DNA of 64,000 nt from Natrinema hispanicum. Lineage in GTDB: Archaea; Halobacteriota; Halobacteria; Halobacteriales; Natrialbaceae. Numbering within the stretch: the first letter of the stretch is position 1; every line of letters begins with the position of its first letter. The translations under genes and the position numbers were made by a program. Location of the stretch: the NCBI RefSeq assembly GCF_900111485.1, contig NZ_FOIC01000005.1:177683-241682 (forward strand), in the 5' to 3' direction. Under the pieces are notes generated by a model. That model was not told the origin of the DNA, ran no database searches, and saw only the letters and a list, made by a program, of their open reading frames with translations. Of this stretch, positions 63,658 through 64,000 are shown piece by piece.

Positions 63658-64000
63658 GGCGCAATACCACGGCCTTTAGGCCGTGGATACGCGCCGTCAC
63701 TCAGTGTCACGCCCCACCGTCTCCGACAGGACTGGATATTCCACGGTTCTCAATCCAATCTTTTACAATTGAAGCAAGTATAAGCGATTATACAGCCGTT
63801 CCACGAATGCTGGAAGTCCATCGCACCCACCGAGCACGAATCCTCAACCGCTCACAGGTAGAGGACTCGCTCGACCGCCACGGATGGTCGGCCAGCAAAC
63901 TTTGGAACGTTGCCAACTATCACTCCCGCCAAGTCTGGGAGGACACGGGCGAAATTCCCGACCACGAGGAGTTGAAACGCGAGTTGAAAGGTCACAATAA
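63658..64000 (+). mobile_element. IS200/IS605-type element (left end)
   Basis: An imperfect hairpin starts here: outer arms GGCGC (63658-63662) and GCGCC (63691-63695) around a perfect 9-bp stem CCACGGCCT/AGGCCGTGG (63667-63686). Such subterminal hairpins mark the ends of IS200/IS605 elements. tnpB starts 111 bases downstream. No tnpA is seen on this side. The right end is outside the window. Confidence 0.75.
63807..64000 (+). CDS. tnpB: RNA-guided endonuclease TnpB, N-terminal part
   Basis: The first 64 codons of TnpB of the haloarchaeal IS1341/IS605 type are present: LEVHRTHRARILNRSQVEDS (residues 2-21), then DRHGWSASKLWNVANYHSRQ (residues 23-42) and a helix ending in KGHN. The RuvC and zinc-finger domains lie outside the window. 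TnpB uses an RNA from the element end to guide DNA cleavage. TATAAG at 63779-63784 gives a leaderless-type promoter. The gene is cut by the window end, so completeness cannot be judged. Confidence 0.92.
   Translation, partial: MLEVHRTHRARILNRSQVEDSLDRHGWSASKLWNVANYHSRQVWEDTGEIPDHEELKRELKGHN

Larger units (their letters stand above)
54811..64000. mobile_element. integrated element at tRNA-Glu(CTC), left part
   Basis: The lower-GC stretch from the tRNA 3' end to the window edge carries two tyrosine recombinases, an ATPase/nuclease, an initiator gene with iterons and a nested IS. This is the content of an integrative plasmid-like element. The left boundary is inferred from the tRNA and the abrupt change of composition; the right boundary and second attachment site are outside the window. 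Confidence 0.8.

Noticed and set aside
54811..64000. A second copy of the tRNA-Glu 3' end as right attachment site
   Set aside because: I looked for GGGTTCGAATCCC-like sequence between the tRNA and the window end and saw none, so the element is taken to extend further.

Overview
The window reads as chromosomal DNA of a halophilic archaeon (class Halobacteria; Natrialbaceae is my best guess). The evidence is high GC, very acidic proteins, leaderless-type promoters with a TATA-like box 25-30 bases before many starts, haloarchaea-specific families (HalOD1, DUF5795, DUF5827, BioU-type biotin synthesis, type III RuBisCO, XPB-Bax1) and archaeal information-processing genes (Top6A, RfcL, Orc1/Cdc6, two tRNA-Glu). 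The family naming is from memory of protein families; no search was run.

Region 1-33 kb is ordinary core genome. It holds the 3' end of top6A, a metal-dependent hydrolase and an FAH-family enzyme, tRNA-Glu(TTC), an Lrp regulator, a HalOD1 protein, a MOSC protein, the XPB helicase-Bax1 nuclease pair, the chaperone cluster grpE-dnaK-dnaJ, a ZIP transporter, an MFS transporter, methylmalonyl-CoA mutase large subunit and epimerase, the 2-oxoglutarate:ferredoxin oxidoreductase korAB and a UbiB-like kinase. A two-zinc-ribbon gene at 20.8-21.1 kb is interrupted by an in-frame TGA.

Region 33-54.7 kb is also mostly core. A small antitoxin/PIN-toxin module sits between two 62-base copies of the rfcL promoter and first codons. 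Then come rfcL, the biotin operon bioB-bioU-bioF-bioD (BioU replacing BioA), an amidase, type III RuBisCO, a very acidic protein, sucCD, a UbiA-family prenyltransferase, the divergent RNA ligase and its PIN-domain partner, a P-loop ATPase and a membrane-anchored winged-helix regulator.

Region 54.7-64 kb is an integrated element that starts exactly at the 3' end of tRNA-Glu(CTC) and runs off the window. Its base composition is visibly lower in GC. It carries a frameshifted tyrosine recombinase, a second recombinase lacking the first catalytic arginine, a PLD-nuclease/ATPase fusion with clustered operator-like half-sites, a 59-aa acidic partner, a paralogue of a chromosomal hypothetical protein (19.8 kb), an amphi-Trp protein, an Orc1/Cdc6 initiator with an adjacent array of 18-base iterons (a probable origin), and the left end of an IS200/IS605-type element with the start of tnpB. 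The most unusual material is the PLD-ATPase locus, the iteron array and the duplicated rfcL start.
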